31,206 nt of DNA from Prevotellaceae bacterium UBA1710. GTDB taxonomy: Bacteria; Bacteroidota; Bacteroidia; Bacteroidales; Bacteroidaceae. Each line of letters begins with the position of its first letter. The stretch's first letter is position 1. The notes under the pieces were generated by a model that saw nothing but the letters and a program-made list of their open reading frames with translations, ran no database searches and was not told the DNA's origin. The DNA is taken from assembly GCA_002317355.1 (NCBI GenBank), contig DCJC01000048.1, forward strand, positions 1-31,206, given 5' to 3'. Positions 6,869 through 14,942 of this stretch are shown here, in pieces. The position numbers and the translations under genes were made by a program.

Positions 6869-8551
6869 ATGAAAAAAATCACTATACTACTCGCTCTCAT
6901 GCTGATGCCATTGATGATGATGGCACAGTCATCTGCTGTTAAGAAAGCAGCGAAGAGCATGTTTAAACTCACAACTTTTGATGCTAACGGCACACTACTC
7001 AACACAGGCTATGGTGTGTTTGTTGATGCCGAAGGCACTTGCCTCGCTACATGGGAGGCATTCATTGGAGCATCAAAAGCAAATATCATCGACGCACAAG
7101 GAAGGAAATACGATGTTGACTGCCTTATCGGTGCTAACGAGATATATAACGTATCAAAGTTCAGAGTCATAGTTCCTGACGACAAGAAGATGGTTATCAC
7201 ACCAATCGCTGTCGCTCAGACAAAAATCGCTGAGGGTGGTGAAAGCTGGTTGGCAGAATATGCCATCAAGGCTCCTATCCTAAAGAAATATCAGCCTTCA
7301 AAGGTTGAGTCATTCCAGAACGACCTCCCTTACTACATCTACGAAGAAACTGCAGCCGACGAACTTGCAGGTTCTCCTTTCCTCAATGCGAACGGTGAAC
7401 TTCTCGGACTCATGCAGCCATCAAAGCAGCGTACAGACATCTATTGTCCAAGCGCACAGTATGCAATGTCGATGACCGTTAGCGGCTTCACTGCAAAGCA
7501 GGCAACAATGCGCCTCACCAAGATGCGTATTGCACTTCCTGACACATACGATCAGGCAGTTGTTGCTCTCTTCATGAATCAAGGCAACAATTCTTCTGAG
7601 AATATCCTCGGCATGGCAGAAGAGTTCATTACGAAGTTCCCAACAAACAGCGAGGGATATAATATCAAGGCTGTACAATATGCAGATAAAGGACAGTTTG
7701 CTGAAGCTGCTCAGATAATGGCTACAAGCATTGAGAAGTGTGAGAAGAAAGACGAGGCACACTTCGACTACTCAAAGCTCATATTGAACAAACTGCTTTA
7801 CAGCAATGACTCTACTTACACAGATTGGACATTTGAGAAATCAATAGAAGAGGTGGATGCTGCATACGCTATCAACCCACAGCCTATCTACACACTCCAT
7901 AAGGCAAAGGTTCTATATGCTGCACAGAAGTATGATGAGGCATACAACACCTTCATGGATGTAACCAAGACAAACATGCGTAGTGCAGAGTGTTTCTATA
8001 ACGCATTCCTCTGTCTTCAGGCAAAAAATGAAAGTAAGGAGAAATGCATCGAGCTTCTTGATAGTGCCGTTGCATGTTTCTCTCAGCCATTCACTCAGGA
8101 AGCTGCACAATATCTCATGATACGCGGTAAATACCTTGAAGAGAACGGCATGTATCGTAAGGCAGCATTCGACTTCGGTGAATATGAGAAGCTGATGGGG
8201 CAGTATATGAATGCTAAGTTCTACTATCTTAAGGAGCAGACAGAGCTTAAGGCTAAGATCTATGACAAAGCCTTGGAGGATATCGATAAGGCTATCACAC
8301 TCGCACCTAACGAGGAACTTTACTTAGCAGAGAAGGCTATGCTTCAGATTCGTGTAAACATGCTCGACGAGGGTATGGAGACAGCACAGCAATGTATGAC
8401 TCGTTTCCCTGAACTTGGTGATGGATATGCCGTTTACGGTCTCGCTCAGATATTGAAGGGAAAGAAGAAAGATGGTCTTGCTACATTGGAGAAAGCCAAG
8501 GAATTAGGCTCAGAAATGGCAGCGCCAATCATAGAGAAGTACGGTAAATAA
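6869..8551 (+). CDS. Secreted pseudo-protease/TPR protein
   Basis: This 560-residue protein starts with a signal peptide (residues 1-20, ending MMMAQ). Residues about 25-215 follow the layout of a trypsin/HtrA-like domain, with GYGVFVDAEGTCLATWEAF for the first half and ELAGSPFLNANGELLGLM for the serine loop. The catalytic residues are gone. The His position reads E63 or A64 (TWEAFIGA), the Asp position lies in NVSKFRV, and the Ser of G-x-SGSP is A167 in LAGSP. Residues about 225-555 are TPR-like helical repeats (for example GYNIKAVQYADKGQFAEAA and KALEDIDKAITLAPNEELYLAEKAML). It is therefore likely a periplasmic scaffold rather than an enzyme. It sits between recN and engB with short spacers. 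Confidence 0.8.
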   Translation: MKKITILLALMLMPLMMMAQSSAVKKAAKSMFKLTTFDANGTLLNTGYGVFVDAEGTCLATWEAFIGASKANIIDAQGRKYDVDCLIGANEIYNVSKFRVIVPDDKKMVITPIAVAQTKIAEGGESWLAEYAIKAPILKKYQPSKVESFQNDLPYYIYEETAADELAGSPFLNANGELLGLMQPSKQRTDIYCPSAQYAMSMTVSGFTAKQATMRLTKMRIALPDTYDQAVVALFMNQGNNSSENILGMAEEFITKFPTNSEGYNIKAVQYADKGQFAEAAQIMATSIEKCEKKDEAHFDYSKLILNKLLYSNDSTYTDWTFEKSIEEVDAAYAINPQPIYTLHKAKVLYAAQKYDEAYNTFMDVTKTNMRSAECFYNAFLCLQAKNESKEKCIELLDSAVACFSQPFTQEAAQYLMIRGKYLEENGMYRKAAFDFGEYEKLMGQYMNAKFYYLKEQTELKAKIYDKALEDIDKAITLAPNEELYLAEKAMLQIRVNMLDEGMETAQQCMTRFPELGDGYAVYGLAQILKGKKKDGLATLEKAKELGSEMAAPIIEKYGK

Positions 8552-8565
8552 AACTAATAAGGAAT

Positions 8566-9213
8566 ATGGAAATTAAGAAATCAGAGTTCAAGATAAGTTC
8601 GGCAAAGCTCTCTCAATGTCCTCAGGACGATATGATGGAGTTTGCCTTCATCGGCAGAAGTAATGTAGGCAAATCAAGCCTCATCAATATGCTTTGCAAC
8701 CATAAGAATCTTGCAAAGACATCAGCCACACCCGGTAAGACTCTCCTCATCAACCATTTCCTTATAGAGTCAAAGCCTGCCGATAAATGGTATATCATCG
8801 ACCTTCCAGGATATGGCTTTGCCAAACGTTCAAAGAAGGTGCAGGATGATATCGAGAAGATGATCTCTACATATATTCTCCAGCGTGAGCAGTTGGTTAA
8901 CGTATTCCTTCTCATCGATATCCGTCACGATCCTCAGAAGATTGACCGTGAATTCATGGATTGGCTTGGAGAGAATGGTGTCCCTTTCTCTATCGTCTTT
9001 ACTAAGGCTGATAAGCTTGGTCCTGTAAAGGCGCGTATGAATGCCGAGAAATATATGAAGACTCTTCTTGAGGTATGGGAAGAACTCCCTCCTTATTTCA
9101 TTACATCTTCAGAGAAGAAACTTGGTCGTGATGAGATTCTCGACTATATAGAGCAGATTCTCACTGCAACTCCTGAGGAGAATGAGGATTTAAGCGAAGA
9201 TTCTGCAGAGTAA
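8566..9213 (+). CDS. engB: YihA/EngB-family ribosome-assembly GTPase
   Basis: This 215-residue circularly standard small GTPase carries G1 GRSNVGKSS (30-38), G3 DLPGYG (79-84) and G4 TKAD (146-149), with SATPGKT between G1 and G3. The family (EngB, YsxC, YihA) helps late assembly of the large ribosomal subunit and is essential in many bacteria. The C-terminal tail EENEDLSEDSAE is acidic and lies beyond the normal fold. It begins 14 bp after the preceding stop codon, so it is probably co-transcribed. Confidence 0.95.
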   Translation: MEIKKSEFKISSAKLSQCPQDDMMEFAFIGRSNVGKSSLINMLCNHKNLAKTSATPGKTLLINHFLIESKPADKWYIIDLPGYGFAKRSKKVQDDIEKMISTYILQREQLVNVFLLIDIRHDPQKIDREFMDWLGENGVPFSIVFTKADKLGPVKARMNAEKYMKTLLEVWEELPPYFITSSEKKLGRDEILDYIEQILTATPEENEDLSEDSAE

Positions 9214-9242
9214 CCACCATCAACACCTAACACCCAACACAC

Positions 9243-11072
9243 GTGCAACCACTACTTGACGTACAGAACGTAAGCAAGCGTTTCGGAGAGAGAGTTCTCT
9301 TCGAGGATATTTCATTTTCTATTGGCGAAGGTCAGCGCATAGGTCTCATTGCCCAGAACGGTACGGGTAAGACCACACTTCTCTCTATGCTTAGCGGCGA
9401 TGAGAGTTGCGATTCGGGAGAGATAATCTACCGTAATGGTATTCGTGTGGGATTCCTGCGTCAAGAGCCAAAGTTTCCTGAAGGTGCAACCGTAATGGAA
9501 GCGTGTTTCTCTGGTGTAGATCAGGATGATGACACTCAGCTTAAGGCAAAGCAGATTCTCACGCAGTTGCGCATCAAGGATTTCGACCAACCAATGTCGC
9601 AACTTAGTGGTGGTCAGCAGAAGCGCGTGGCATTGGCTCAGGCACTTATCTCGAATCCCGACCTTCTTATACTTGATGAGCCTACCAACCATCTCGACCT
9701 CGAAATGGTGGTTTGGCTTGAAGGATTCCTCACACGAGGTAACCGCACATTATTAATGGTTACTCACGATAGATATTTCCTCGATAATGTATGCTCTGTC
9801 ATTCTTGAGCTCGATAACAATACCATCTATTCTTACCGAGGTTCTTATTCTTATTATCTTGAGAAGAGACAGGAGCGTATCGATGCTATGCGTGCTAACA
9901 TTGAGCATGCTAATAACCTCTATCGCCGTGAGTTAGAATGGATGCGTCGTCAGCCTCAGGCACGAGGACATAAGGCACGCTATCGTGAAGAAGCGTTCTA
10001 TGAGCTTGAGCGAGTAGCGAAGCAGAGGATTGAGGAGCGACAGATACGCCTCAAAGCATCTACCGTGTATATCGGTTCAAAGATATTCGAGTGCCAGTAT
10101 GTATCAAAGAAATTCCCTGCTCGTGAGGGAGATGCCAATTCAGAAGGCAAGACGATACTCGATAACTTCTACTATAACTTCGCCCGCTTTGAGAAGATGG
10201 GTATAGTAGGAAATAACGGTACTGGTAAATCTACTTTCCTCAAGCTTCTTCTCGGATTAGAGAATGTGGATGAAGGTAAATTCGATATTGGTGAGACCGT
10301 GAAATTCGGATATTTCTCTCAGGAAGGACTTCAGTTTGATGAGTCGCAGAAGGTAATAGATGTGATACGTGATATTGCTGACTATATAGACCTCGGTCAG
10401 GGAAGGCATCTTACGGCTTCGCAGTTCCTTCAGCACTTCCTCTTCACACCAGAACAGCAATACAACTATGTTTATAAGCTTTCAGGAGGAGAGAAACGTA
10501 AGCTCTATCTCTGTACCGTATTGATGAGGAATCCAAATTTCCTCGTACTCGATGAGCCTACCAATGACCTCGACATCAAGACACTTCAGATACTTGAGGA
10601 ATATCTTCAGGACTTCCCTGGTTGTGTGATTGTTGTGAGTCACGATAGATATTTCATGGATAAGGTGGTAGATCATCTTCTTGTTTTCCAAGGAGAAGGA
10701 CAGATAAAGGATTTCCCTGGTAACTACACACAATATCGTGAGTGGCAGAAGCTTCAGCCAAAGGATGAGACTCCAACAAAGGTTGGCAATACCCCTGTCG
10801 CAAATGATAATACCGCTTCGAAGAGTGGTCCTCGTGATCCTAATGCTGCACCTCCTAAGCGAAAACTCACTTATAAGGAGCGTCAGGAATTCACTCAACT
10901 TGAGAAAGACATCGAGAAGCTCACCCAAGAGAAAGCAGATATTGAGGAAGCCCTCAGTTCTGGCACAATCAGCGTAGATCAGATTACAGAATTAAGTAAG
11001 CGCCTCCCTATTCTAAATGAAGAACTTGACGAAAAAGAAATGCGTTGGCTCGAGCTCTCAGAATTCGCATGA
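9243..11072 (+). CDS. ABC-F ATPase, Uup-like
   Basis: This 609-residue soluble protein has two nucleotide-binding domains and no membrane segment. In the first, Walker A is at 37-45 (QNGTGKTT), the signature LSGGQ at 121-125 and Walker B LLILDEPTNHLDL at 141-153. In the second, Walker A is at about 320-331, LSGGE at 413-417 and LVLDEPTNDLDI at 434-445. A charged linker joins them, and residues about 535-609 form the C-terminal coiled coil typical of Uup-type members. ABC-F proteins act on ribosomes or, for Uup, have been linked to DNA and translation quality control. The start must be the GTG at 9243, because an in-frame stop lies at 9228-9230 and no ATG fits. The terminator follows at 11086-11128. 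Confidence 0.92.
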   Translation: MQPLLDVQNVSKRFGERVLFEDISFSIGEGQRIGLIAQNGTGKTTLLSMLSGDESCDSGEIIYRNGIRVGFLRQEPKFPEGATVMEACFSGVDQDDDTQLKAKQILTQLRIKDFDQPMSQLSGGQQKRVALAQALISNPDLLILDEPTNHLDLEMVVWLEGFLTRGNRTLLMVTHDRYFLDNVCSVILELDNNTIYSYRGSYSYYLEKRQERIDAMRANIEHANNLYRRELEWMRRQPQARGHKARYREEAFYELERVAKQRIEERQIRLKASTVYIGSKIFECQYVSKKFPAREGDANSEGKTILDNFYYNFARFEKMGIVGNNGTGKSTFLKLLLGLENVDEGKFDIGETVKFGYFSQEGLQFDESQKVIDVIRDIADYIDLGQGRHLTASQFLQHFLFTPEQQYNYVYKLSGGEKRKLYLCTVLMRNPNFLVLDEPTNDLDIKTLQILEEYLQDFPGCVIVVSHDRYFMDKVVDHLLVFQGEGQIKDFPGNYTQYREWQKLQPKDETPTKVGNTPVANDNTASKSGPRDPNAAPPKRKLTYKERQEFTQLEKDIEKLTQEKADIEEALSSGTISVDQITELSKRLPILNEELDEKEMRWLELSEFA

Positions 11073-11085
11073 TAGACGTAAACAA

Positions 11086-11128
11086 AAAAGAAAATAAACC
11101 GTTGACAATCAACGGTTTATTTTCTTTT
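11086..11128. terminator. Bidirectional terminator with 20-bp perfect stem
   Basis: Arms 11086-11105 and 11109-11128 pair at all 20 positions around a 3-nt loop. The stem carries AAAAGAAAATAAACC on one side and its complement on the other, so both strands end in a T-rich run. It serves the ABC-F gene (plus) and the small lipoprotein gene (minus). The right arm encodes the last codons and stop of that lipoprotein. Confidence 0.92.
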
Positions 11129-11318
11129 GTATATAATTGGTATCAACAGGTTGAACTGTTGCTGTATCTTCTATTACAGCAAATTCCGAAGCAGGAACCG
11201 TATCACCCAGTTCTTCTGGGATATCTATCTTATTTCTATTTGACAGATTGCACGAAGACAATCCGATACCAAGAAACATCAGCAGAAAGGAAAATATTGA
11301 AAATAAAGGTTTGTTCAT
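11109..11318 (-). CDS. Small lipoprotein, 69 aa
   Basis: This 69-residue product has a lipoprotein signal: MNKPLFSIFSFLLMFLGIGL is followed by a lipobox ending SSC, with the Cys at residue 23. The rest is short, polar and acidic (DIPEELGDTVPASEF, EDTATVQPVDTNYIQKKINR) and matches no family I know. The stop codon and last six or so codons lie inside the terminator stem. It is downstream of another tiny lipoprotein gene on the same strand, beyond a hairpin at 11348-11378. No -7 promoter element is obvious just upstream, so expression may depend on read-through. The signal peptide makes a real gene likely. Confidence 0.65.
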   Translation of the reverse strand: MNKPLFSIFSFLLMFLGIGLSSCNLSNRNKIDIPEELGDTVPASEFAVIEDTATVQPVDTNYIQKKINR

Positions 11319-11347
11319 TCTGAAAATAGTAATAGCTATAAATTAAA

Positions 11348-11378
11348 ACGCCGGAACGATTCAACATCGTGCCGGCGT
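11348..11378. terminator. Hairpin between the two small lipoprotein genes
   Basis: ACGCCGG/CCGGCGT plus ACGAT/ATCGT form a 12-bp stem with one mismatch and a 5-nt loop. On the minus strand it follows the 53-aa lipoprotein gene and is succeeded by TTTAATTTA. On the plus strand it is succeeded by a longer T-run. It is probably a terminator or attenuator for the minus-strand pair. Confidence 0.75.
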
Positions 11379-11410
11379 CATTTTCTTTTTTACCGTTCGG
11401 TAGCTAAGAT

Positions 11411-11572
11411 TTACTGAGCGTTAAGTGAATCACCAGAAAGTGAATCAGTATTAAGTGAATCCTGAACAGCTGTTGAATCCTCTGCAGGAGCCTCAGAAGC
11501 TGCCTTGTTATCGTTACAAGATGCGAAAGAGATAGCTGCCATAGCTACGAACATAAAAACTAATTTCTTCAT
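11411..11572 (-). CDS. Very small acidic lipoprotein, 53 aa
   Basis: I place the start at the ATG of MKKLVFMFVAMAAISFASC (11572) rather than 28 codons upstream, because a strong promoter lies between the two candidate starts. The product has a lipoprotein signal with Cys at residue 19, then a short acidic tail (NDNKAASEAPAEDSTAVQDS) ending in three related DSLN/DSLS segments. The DNA of the tail repeats AGTGAATC-like words. Such tiny Ser/Asp-rich lipoproteins are common in Bacteroidota and have no assigned function. The promoter makes expression likely. Confidence 0.75.
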   Translation of the reverse strand: MKKLVFMFVAMAAISFASCNDNKAASEAPAEDSTAVQDSLNTDSLSGDSLNAQ

Positions 11573-11623
11573 TTTCTTTGCTTTTTTAAAACTGTAAAAC
11601 AATCTTTGTTTATTAAAACACTG

Positions 11624-11653
11624 CAAAGGTAAGCATTTTTTCAATACCGCCAA
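11624..11653 (-). promoter_or_regulatory. Promoter of 53-aa lipoprotein gene
   Basis: Read on the minus strand: TTG (11653-11651), 19 bp, TACCTTTG (11631-11624), an exact match to the Bacteroidota consensus. It lies about 50 bp upstream of the chosen start and excludes the longer upstream start. Confidence 0.85.
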
Positions 11654-11875
11654 CATTTTTTCAGTATTTTTTTTACCCCCTTTTTGTAACTTTTTTGCAA
11701 CTTGTTGATTTTTTGATACTTACAAATTGTAAACAAACGTTAAAGTTTTACTTTAACCAAGATTCGTTAAAATTTTAACACTTTTAGGGTGTTTGCGCAC
11801 ACATTTTTATGATAGATATAAATTTGCATATTTCACTTTCTTCAAACAAAATTCTTAATTCTTGATTTTATTTCT

Positions 11876-11883
11876 TAACTTTG
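11876..11883 (+). promoter_or_regulatory. -7 element of mtaB operon promoter
   Basis: TAACTTTG matches TAnnTTTG, 64 bp before the mtaB start. No TTG at the ideal spacing is visible upstream. Confidence 0.6.
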
Positions 11884-11947
11884 CACTCGCTTATATAAAT
11901 AAGGTGTAAGCTTTATTGAATAAAGAACATAGAGTAAGGAATAAAGA

Positions 11948-13285
11948 ATGATAGATACTTCTGCATTTCAAGGCAAGACTGCCGCATACTACACATTAGG
12001 ATGCAAGCTGAACTTTTCTGAGACATCAACCTTCGGTCAGATGCTTCAGGACATGGGTGTGCGAACTGTGGAGAAAGGAGAAAAAGCAGACCTTTGCCTT
12101 ATCAATACTTGTTCGGTAACTGAGGTTGCTGATAGCAAATGCCGTCAGGCTATCCGAAAGATGGTAAAGCAGAATCCTGGTGCTTTTGTCATCGTTACAG
12201 GTTGCTATGCCCAACTGGAAGCAGAGACCGTGGCAAAGATAGAAGGTGTAAGTTTGGTGCTTGGAAGTAATGAAAAGGCTAACCTTATAGATTACCTTTC
12301 TAATGCCTGGAGTGGAGAGTCATCTGTAGGTGAGGCAGAATATCACACGGTGAAGACCAAAGACATCAAGACTTTCCAGCACTCATGTTCACGAGGAAAT
12401 CGCACACGCTATTTCCTAAAGGTACAAGATGGTTGTAACTATTACTGCACCTATTGCACCATTCCATTTGCACGTGGTAACTCCCGCAACCCAACTATAG
12501 AGAGTCTCGTAGAGCAGGCTCGTAAAGCTGCTGCAGAGGGAGGTAAGGAAATAGTCATAACAGGTGTAAACATAGGTGACTTCGGTCAGACGACTGGCGA
12601 GCGCTTCATTGACCTTGTAAAGGCATTAGACAGCATTGAGGAGATTAAGCGATATAGAATCTCAAGTCTTGAACCAGATCTTATCGACGAGGAGCTTATT
12701 GAGTATTGTGCGAAGAGCCGTGCATTCATGCCACATTTTCACATACCATTGCAGAGCGGTTCTGATTCGGTTCTTAAACTGATGCGTCGTCATTATGACT
12801 CAAAGTTGTTTGCAGATAAGATAAATCTCATCAAACGCTTGATGCCTAATGCATTCCTCGGAATTGATGTAATGGTAGGTACACGTGGTGAAACACCAGA
12901 ATATTTTGAAGAGACATACAACCTTCTTAATGCATTGCCAGTTACCCAGCTTCACGTATTCCCATACTCTGAGCGCCCTGGTACAGCAGCTTTGAAGATA
13001 CCATACATCGTTTCGCCAAAAGACAAAAAAGAACGCAGTCAGAGGTTGCTTGATCTTTCAGAACAGAAGACTCTGGATTTCTATGCCCAGTACATAGGTA
13101 CAGAGGCGGAGGTACTTTTTGAGAAAGCACCTCGTGGTAAGGCTATGCACGGATTCACGGACAACTATGTTCGCGTGGAACTTCCAGCTGCAAAGGCAAA
13201 GGAAGAATACGACAATGAAATCATCAGGGTAAAGCTCACTGGCTTCAATAGAGATAAGTCGGCTTTGATTTGCGAAACACTATGA
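11948..13285 (+). CDS. mtaB: tRNA (N6-threonylcarbamoyladenosine-C2) methylthiotransferase MtaB
   Basis: This 445-residue radical-SAM enzyme adds a methylthio group to t6A37 of tRNAs, giving ms2t6A. The N-terminal domain that binds the auxiliary iron-sulfur cluster has C19 (TLGCKLNFSE), C55 (INTCSVTE) and C86 (VTGCYAQ). The radical-SAM triad CxxxCxxC is at C163, C167 and C170 (DGCNYYCTYC). A C-terminal TRAM-like segment follows. TLGCKLNFSE separates it from MiaB and RimO. It is the first gene of a three-gene operon, and its stop overlaps the next start as ATGA. Confidence 0.95.
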   Translation: MIDTSAFQGKTAAYYTLGCKLNFSETSTFGQMLQDMGVRTVEKGEKADLCLINTCSVTEVADSKCRQAIRKMVKQNPGAFVIVTGCYAQLEAETVAKIEGVSLVLGSNEKANLIDYLSNAWSGESSVGEAEYHTVKTKDIKTFQHSCSRGNRTRYFLKVQDGCNYYCTYCTIPFARGNSRNPTIESLVEQARKAAAEGGKEIVITGVNIGDFGQTTGERFIDLVKALDSIEEIKRYRISSLEPDLIDEELIEYCAKSRAFMPHFHIPLQSGSDSVLKLMRRHYDSKLFADKINLIKRLMPNAFLGIDVMVGTRGETPEYFEETYNLLNALPVTQLHVFPYSERPGTAALKIPYIVSPKDKKERSQRLLDLSEQKTLDFYAQYIGTEAEVLFEKAPRGKAMHGFTDNYVRVELPAAKAKEEYDNEIIRVKLTGFNRDKSALICETL

Positions 13286-14295
13286 GCAAAATAGCGATCG
13301 TCATACTCAACTGGAATGGCGCTCACATGATGCGCACCTATCTTCCAACTGTAATAAAGAACTCGCCAGAGGCAGAGGTAATCATTGCAGATAATGCCTC
13401 TACCGATGATTCCATCAAGATGCTCAAGGAAGAGTTTCCTGAGATACGCACTATTATCCTTGACAAGAACTACGGTTTTGCAGAAGGATATAATAGAGCC
13501 CTAAAGCAAGTGGATAGCGAGTATTATATTCTTCTCAACTCAGATGTGGATGTGCCATCCAACTGGCTCTCTCCCCTACTCTCTTTCATGGATTCTCACC
13601 CAGAAGCATGTGCCTGCCAGCCAAAGCTTCACGCAATAAAAGATAGAGATTCATTTGAATATGCTGGAGGTGCAGGAGGTTTTCTTGACAAATACGGATA
13701 CCCTTTCTGCAAGGGCAGGATATTCGACACCGTAGAGAAAGACAATGGGCAGTATGATGGCAATCACGAGATACTTTGGGCAACTGGAGCATGTATGATG
13801 ATTCGCTCAAAGGATTATTGGGATGCACATGGTCTTGACGGCCGTTTCTTTGCTCACAACGAAGAGATAGACCTTTGCTGGCGCCTTCGTCTTATGGGAA
13901 GGAAGATATTCTGCATCAGCGATAGTACTGCATATCACCTCGGTGGAGGTACTCTTCCAAAGGGAAACCCACGTAAGACATTCCTCAATTTCCGCAACAA
14001 TCTCACTATGCTTTATAAGAACCTATCGGATGATGAGCGCAAGCACGTTATGCGTGTACGTTTCTATCTCGATTGGTTAGCAGCTTTTCAGATGCTTATC
14101 CTTGGCAGAAGCAGGGGAGACTTCAAGGCTGTGTATAAGGCAAGGAAGGAGTTTGCGAAGTGGAAGCACGACTTTGATTCTGACCATAAATGGATTCAGG
14201 AGAACAAGAAAACTGATGTTATTCCAGAGCGCATCAGCAGAAGTATTCTTTGGCAATATTATGCTAAAGGTAAAAAGACATTCTCACAGCTATGA
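13282..14295 (+). CDS. Family 2 glycosyltransferase
   Basis: I choose the ATG at 13282, which overlaps the mtaB stop by 4 bp (ATGA), over one 12 bp upstream. The 337-residue product has a GT-A fold beginning KIAIVILNWNG, then IIADNASTDDS (about 34-44), the metal/nucleotide-sugar motif NSDVD (86-90) and the acceptor-side segment HNEEIDLCWRL. This resembles rhamnosyl- and related transferases that build cell-surface polysaccharide. A basic C-terminal region follows. The sugar and acceptor cannot be read. It is unusual only in its position between two nucleic-acid enzymes, where it is translationally coupled on both sides. Confidence 0.9.
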   Translation: MSKIAIVILNWNGAHMMRTYLPTVIKNSPEAEVIIADNASTDDSIKMLKEEFPEIRTIILDKNYGFAEGYNRALKQVDSEYYILLNSDVDVPSNWLSPLLSFMDSHPEACACQPKLHAIKDRDSFEYAGGAGGFLDKYGYPFCKGRIFDTVEKDNGQYDGNHEILWATGACMMIRSKDYWDAHGLDGRFFAHNEEIDLCWRLRLMGRKIFCISDSTAYHLGGGTLPKGNPRKTFLNFRNNLTMLYKNLSDDERKHVMRVRFYLDWLAAFQMLILGRSRGDFKAVYKARKEFAKWKHDFDSDHKWIQENKKTDVIPERISRSILWQYYAKGKKTFSQL

Positions 14296-14942
14296 CCAAG
14301 AAAGAACGCTTCGACATAATATTCGACTATTTCCGTCAGCAGCCTCGCCCTACCACAGAGTTGGATTTCGGAACGACTTATCAACTTCTTGTGGCAGTAG
14401 TTCTTTCTGCCCAATGTACAGACAAGCGAGTGAATATGGTTACGCCTGCTCTCTTTCATGACTACCCTACAGTTCAGGCGATGGCAGAGGCTGACGAGAC
14501 AGAGATTTACGAATACGTAAAGAGCATCTCCTATCCAAATGCAAAAGCGCACCACCTCGTAGAGGCAGCACGCATCATAGTCAACGAATATAATGGTGAG
14601 GTTCCTTCTGATATGGATTTGCTTCTTAAGCTCCCTGGAGTTGGAAGAAAGACAGCCAACGTAATCCAAGCAGTAGCTTTCGGCAAAGCAGCCATGGCCG
14701 TTGACACACATATCTATAGAGTTTCCCACCGTATGGGATTGGTGCGCAAAACAGACAATAATCCATACAAGGTAGAGATTGAGCTCAAGAAACAGATTCC
14801 AGAAGAGGATATTCCCGATGCACACCACTGGCTCCTGCTACACGGCAGATACATCTGCACAAGTCTTAAGCCGAAGTGTCAGAAATGCCCATTTGATGAG
14901 ATTTGTCCAAAACTGCTGGAGAACAGCAAACTTGGGAAGTAG
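14292..14942 (+). CDS. nth: Endonuclease III (DNA glycosylase/AP lyase)
   Basis: This 216-residue base-excision repair enzyme removes oxidised pyrimidines and cleaves the abasic site. The helix-hairpin-helix is at LPGVGRKTANV, with catalytic Lys K120, and catalytic Asp D138 lies in AVDTH; both have the same numbers as in E. coli. The [4Fe-4S] cluster ligands are C189, C196, C199 and C205 (C-x6-C-x2-C-x5-C). The start overlaps the glycosyltransferase stop as ATGA. The last 77 bp, which encode the cluster cysteines, overlap the 3' end of the convergent phosphatase gene. Confidence 0.97.
   Translation: MTKKERFDIIFDYFRQQPRPTTELDFGTTYQLLVAVVLSAQCTDKRVNMVTPALFHDYPTVQAMAEADETEIYEYVKSISYPNAKAHHLVEAARIIVNEYNGEVPSDMDLLLKLPGVGRKTANVIQAVAFGKAAMAVDTHIYRVSHRMGLVRKTDNNPYKVEIELKKQIPEEDIPDAHHWLLLHGRYICTSLKPKCQKCPFDEICPKLLENSKLGK

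Larger units (their letters stand above)
11573..11947. other. AT-rich divergent intergenic region
   Basis: This 375-bp gap lies between the small lipoprotein gene and mtaB. It contains a promoter for each direction and otherwise T-rich, very AT-rich DNA. I see no open frame or stable structure in the middle. Confidence 0.7.
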
